7,786 nucleotides of DNA, from positions 1 to 7,786 of the forward strand of contig JAKSBM010000927.1 in the NCBI GenBank assembly GCA_022361135.1, given 5' to 3'. The notes below the pieces were generated by a model. The model ran no database searches. It saw nothing but the letters and a program-made list of their open reading frames with translations, and was not told the DNA's origin. Within the stretch, counting starts at the first letter, position 1, and the number at the start of each line of letters is the position of its first letter. Source of the DNA: Desulfobacterales bacterium (lineage in GTDB: Bacteria; Desulfobacterota; Desulfobacteria; Desulfobacterales; Desulfobacteraceae). This document shows positions 6,809-7,786 of the stretch, in pieces. The position numbers and the translations under genes were made by a program.

Positions 6809-7372
6809 ATGAAAACTTTAGACAAATCCCATTGGATCCAACAAGGCTTCCGCATCCTCACCCAAAGCGGGGCTGCCGGGTTAACCATCGAAAACCTCAC
6901 CCGGGCCCTCAAGCGGACCAAGGGCTCATTCTACCACCATTTCAAAAACCGGGACGAATTCCTCCGGGCCCTGCTGGGCCAATGGGAGGAAAGCCAGGCC
7001 CTGGAAATCATCCGCCACAGCCGCAAGGAAAAAACCTTTGACACCATCAACCAGGCCCTGGTGACCCTGTCGGGCCAGGCCATGGCCCCGGAAATCGAAG
7101 TGGCTGTCAGGGCCTGGGCCCACCGGGATCCCCTGGCCCGGGAATTCCAGGAACGCATCGACGCCCGCCGGGTGGCCTTCCTGGAAAAATTGTTTTTTCT
7201 GATCACCGAGGACCAAACCCAGGCGGCCCGCTTTGCCCGAATTCGATACTGCTTTTACATTGGGACCCATCAAATGATTCCACCCATGGATCCCTTGACC
7301 TATGAAGAACAGCTGGATTCCCTCACCCGAATGTTTAAACGGGAAATCGCATCCAGTACCCACTCTCACTGA
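6809..7372 (+). CDS. TetR/AcrR-family transcriptional regulator
   Basis: This 187-residue DNA-binding protein has an N-terminal TetR helix-turn-helix at about residues 9-57. The recognition region runs LTIENL-TRALKRTKGSFYHHFKN (about 25-47), and the SFYHHF motif is close to the family's GSLYxHF. The C-terminal ligand-binding half (about 75-187) carries the EVAVRAWAHRDP stretch (97-108) seen in many regulators of this family; it does not reveal the ligand. The start at 6809 has AGGAGG (6800-6805) at an unusually short 3-base spacing, but the protein then begins at the usual distance from the HTH. The leader contains a palindromic operator candidate and a long inverted repeat. The stop codon is 11 bases from the tryptophanase start, so the two genes are almost certainly co-transcribed. 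It probably controls itself and the tryptophanase gene, and possibly patB. Confidence 0.92.
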   Translation: MKTLDKSHWIQQGFRILTQSGAAGLTIENLTRALKRTKGSFYHHFKNRDEFLRALLGQWEESQALEIIRHSRKEKTFDTINQALVTLSGQAMAPEIEVAVRAWAHRDPLAREFQERIDARRVAFLEKLFFLITEDQTQAARFARIRYCFYIGTHQMIPPMDPLTYEEQLDSLTRMFKREIASSTHSH

Positions 7373-7383
7373 ACGGAGGTACC

Positions 7384-7786
7384 ATGAAGACCATTATCGA
7401 GCCCTTTCGCATCAAAACCACGGAACCCATCCACATCATTTCCCGGGAGGAACGGATCAAGGCCCTGGAAGCCGCCCACCAGAACGTATTCCTGGTGGAT
7501 GCCCGGGACTGCTGCATCGACCTGCTCACGGATTCGGGGACCGGGGCCATGTCCACCCGCCAATGGGCTGCCATGATGATGGGGGACGAATCCTATGCCG
7601 GCTCCGACTCCTGGAAGCGTTTTGAAGCCACCATCCAGGACATCACCGGAATCCAGCATGTATTGCCCACCCACCAGGGCCGGGCCGCCGAGGCCATCCT
7701 GGCCCAGACCCAGATTAAAACGGGGGATGTAATTCCCAACAACTCCCACTTTGACACCACCCGGGCCAACATTGAATATGTGGGGG
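7384..7786 (+). CDS. tnaA: Tryptophanase (tryptophan indole-lyase), N-terminal 134 codons; runs off the window
   Basis: The reading frame is open to the window edge, so only the N-terminal third or so of a usual 460-470-residue PLP enzyme is visible. It should cleave L-tryptophan to indole, pyruvate and ammonia. The family segments EPFRI (6-10), IDLLTDSGT (45-53), MMMGDESYAGS (64-74) and PTHQGRAAE (95-103) are plain. Against Citrobacter tyrosine phenol-lyase numbering, catalytic Tyr71 and PLP-phosphate Arg100 fall at exactly 71 and 100. Residue 124 is Asp (HFDTTR), as in E. coli tryptophanase (Asp137), and not Thr as in tyrosine phenol-lyase, which favours tryptophanase. The PLP lysine lies beyond the window. 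GGAGGT (7375-7380) precedes the ATG by three bases. There is no room for a TnaC-type leader peptide in the 11-base gap after tetR, so control by tryptophan-stalled ribosomes is unlikely at this position. Confidence 0.88.
   Translation, partial: MKTIIEPFRIKTTEPIHIISREERIKALEAAHQNVFLVDARDCCIDLLTDSGTGAMSTRQWAAMMMGDESYAGSDSWKRFEATIQDITGIQHVLPTHQGRAAEAILAQTQIKTGDVIPNNSHFDTTRANIEYVG

Noticed and set aside
5515..6921. Minus-strand open frame of 468 codons covering patB and the tetR leader
   Set aside because: It is antisense to a clear PatB/MalY gene with all active-site residues. Its translation is rich in Gly, His, Gln and Asp with no family pattern, as expected when a GC-rich gene is read backwards.

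Overview
The window looks like chromosomal DNA from a GC-rich (roughly high-50s percent by eye) Gram-negative anaerobe. The best guess is a Desulfobacterota (sulfate-reducer-like) genome. That guess rests on codon style, the two-TM chemoreceptor and the anaerobe-type tryptophanase; no marker gene in the window proves it.

Layout. Positions 1-560 hold no gene I can defend. They contain a strong long stem-loop (97-170) with a small hairpin next to it, followed by a C-rich, G-poor tract, and then about 325 bases in which I see little. A promoter with a perfect TTGACA box (561-589) leads into a LOG-family Rossmann-fold gene (664-1242, +). This gene converges on a minus-strand pair: a three-domain Xaa-Pro aminopeptidase of family M24B (3221-1428) and, 32 bases upstream of it, a transmembrane methyl-accepting chemotaxis protein (5365-3254). 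A strong intrinsic terminator (1337-1384) closes the minus-strand unit.

Across a 188-base divergent intergenic region lies a plus-strand cluster: a PatB/MalY-type PLP C-S beta-lyase (5554-6693), a TetR-family repressor (6809-7372) and the first 134 codons of a tryptophanase (7384 to the window edge). The last gene runs off the window and carries Tyr71, Arg100 and Asp124 at the expected catalytic positions. PatB and tryptophanase both perform beta-elimination on amino acids and release ammonia and pyruvate (plus a thiol or indole). The cluster therefore reads as amino-acid catabolism under a local TetR regulator, although the ligand is unknown.

The most unusual sequence feature is the tetR leader. 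An inverted repeat with 18-base arms (17 of 18 matching) at 6740-6757 and 6785-6802 flanks an odd-centred 15-bp palindrome (6768-6782), and its right arm contains part of the tetR ribosome binding site. This could be an operator, an RNA hairpin that hides the ribosome binding site on read-through transcripts, or both. I found no CRISPR array, insertion sequence, tRNA, rRNA or clearly new multi-gene system.
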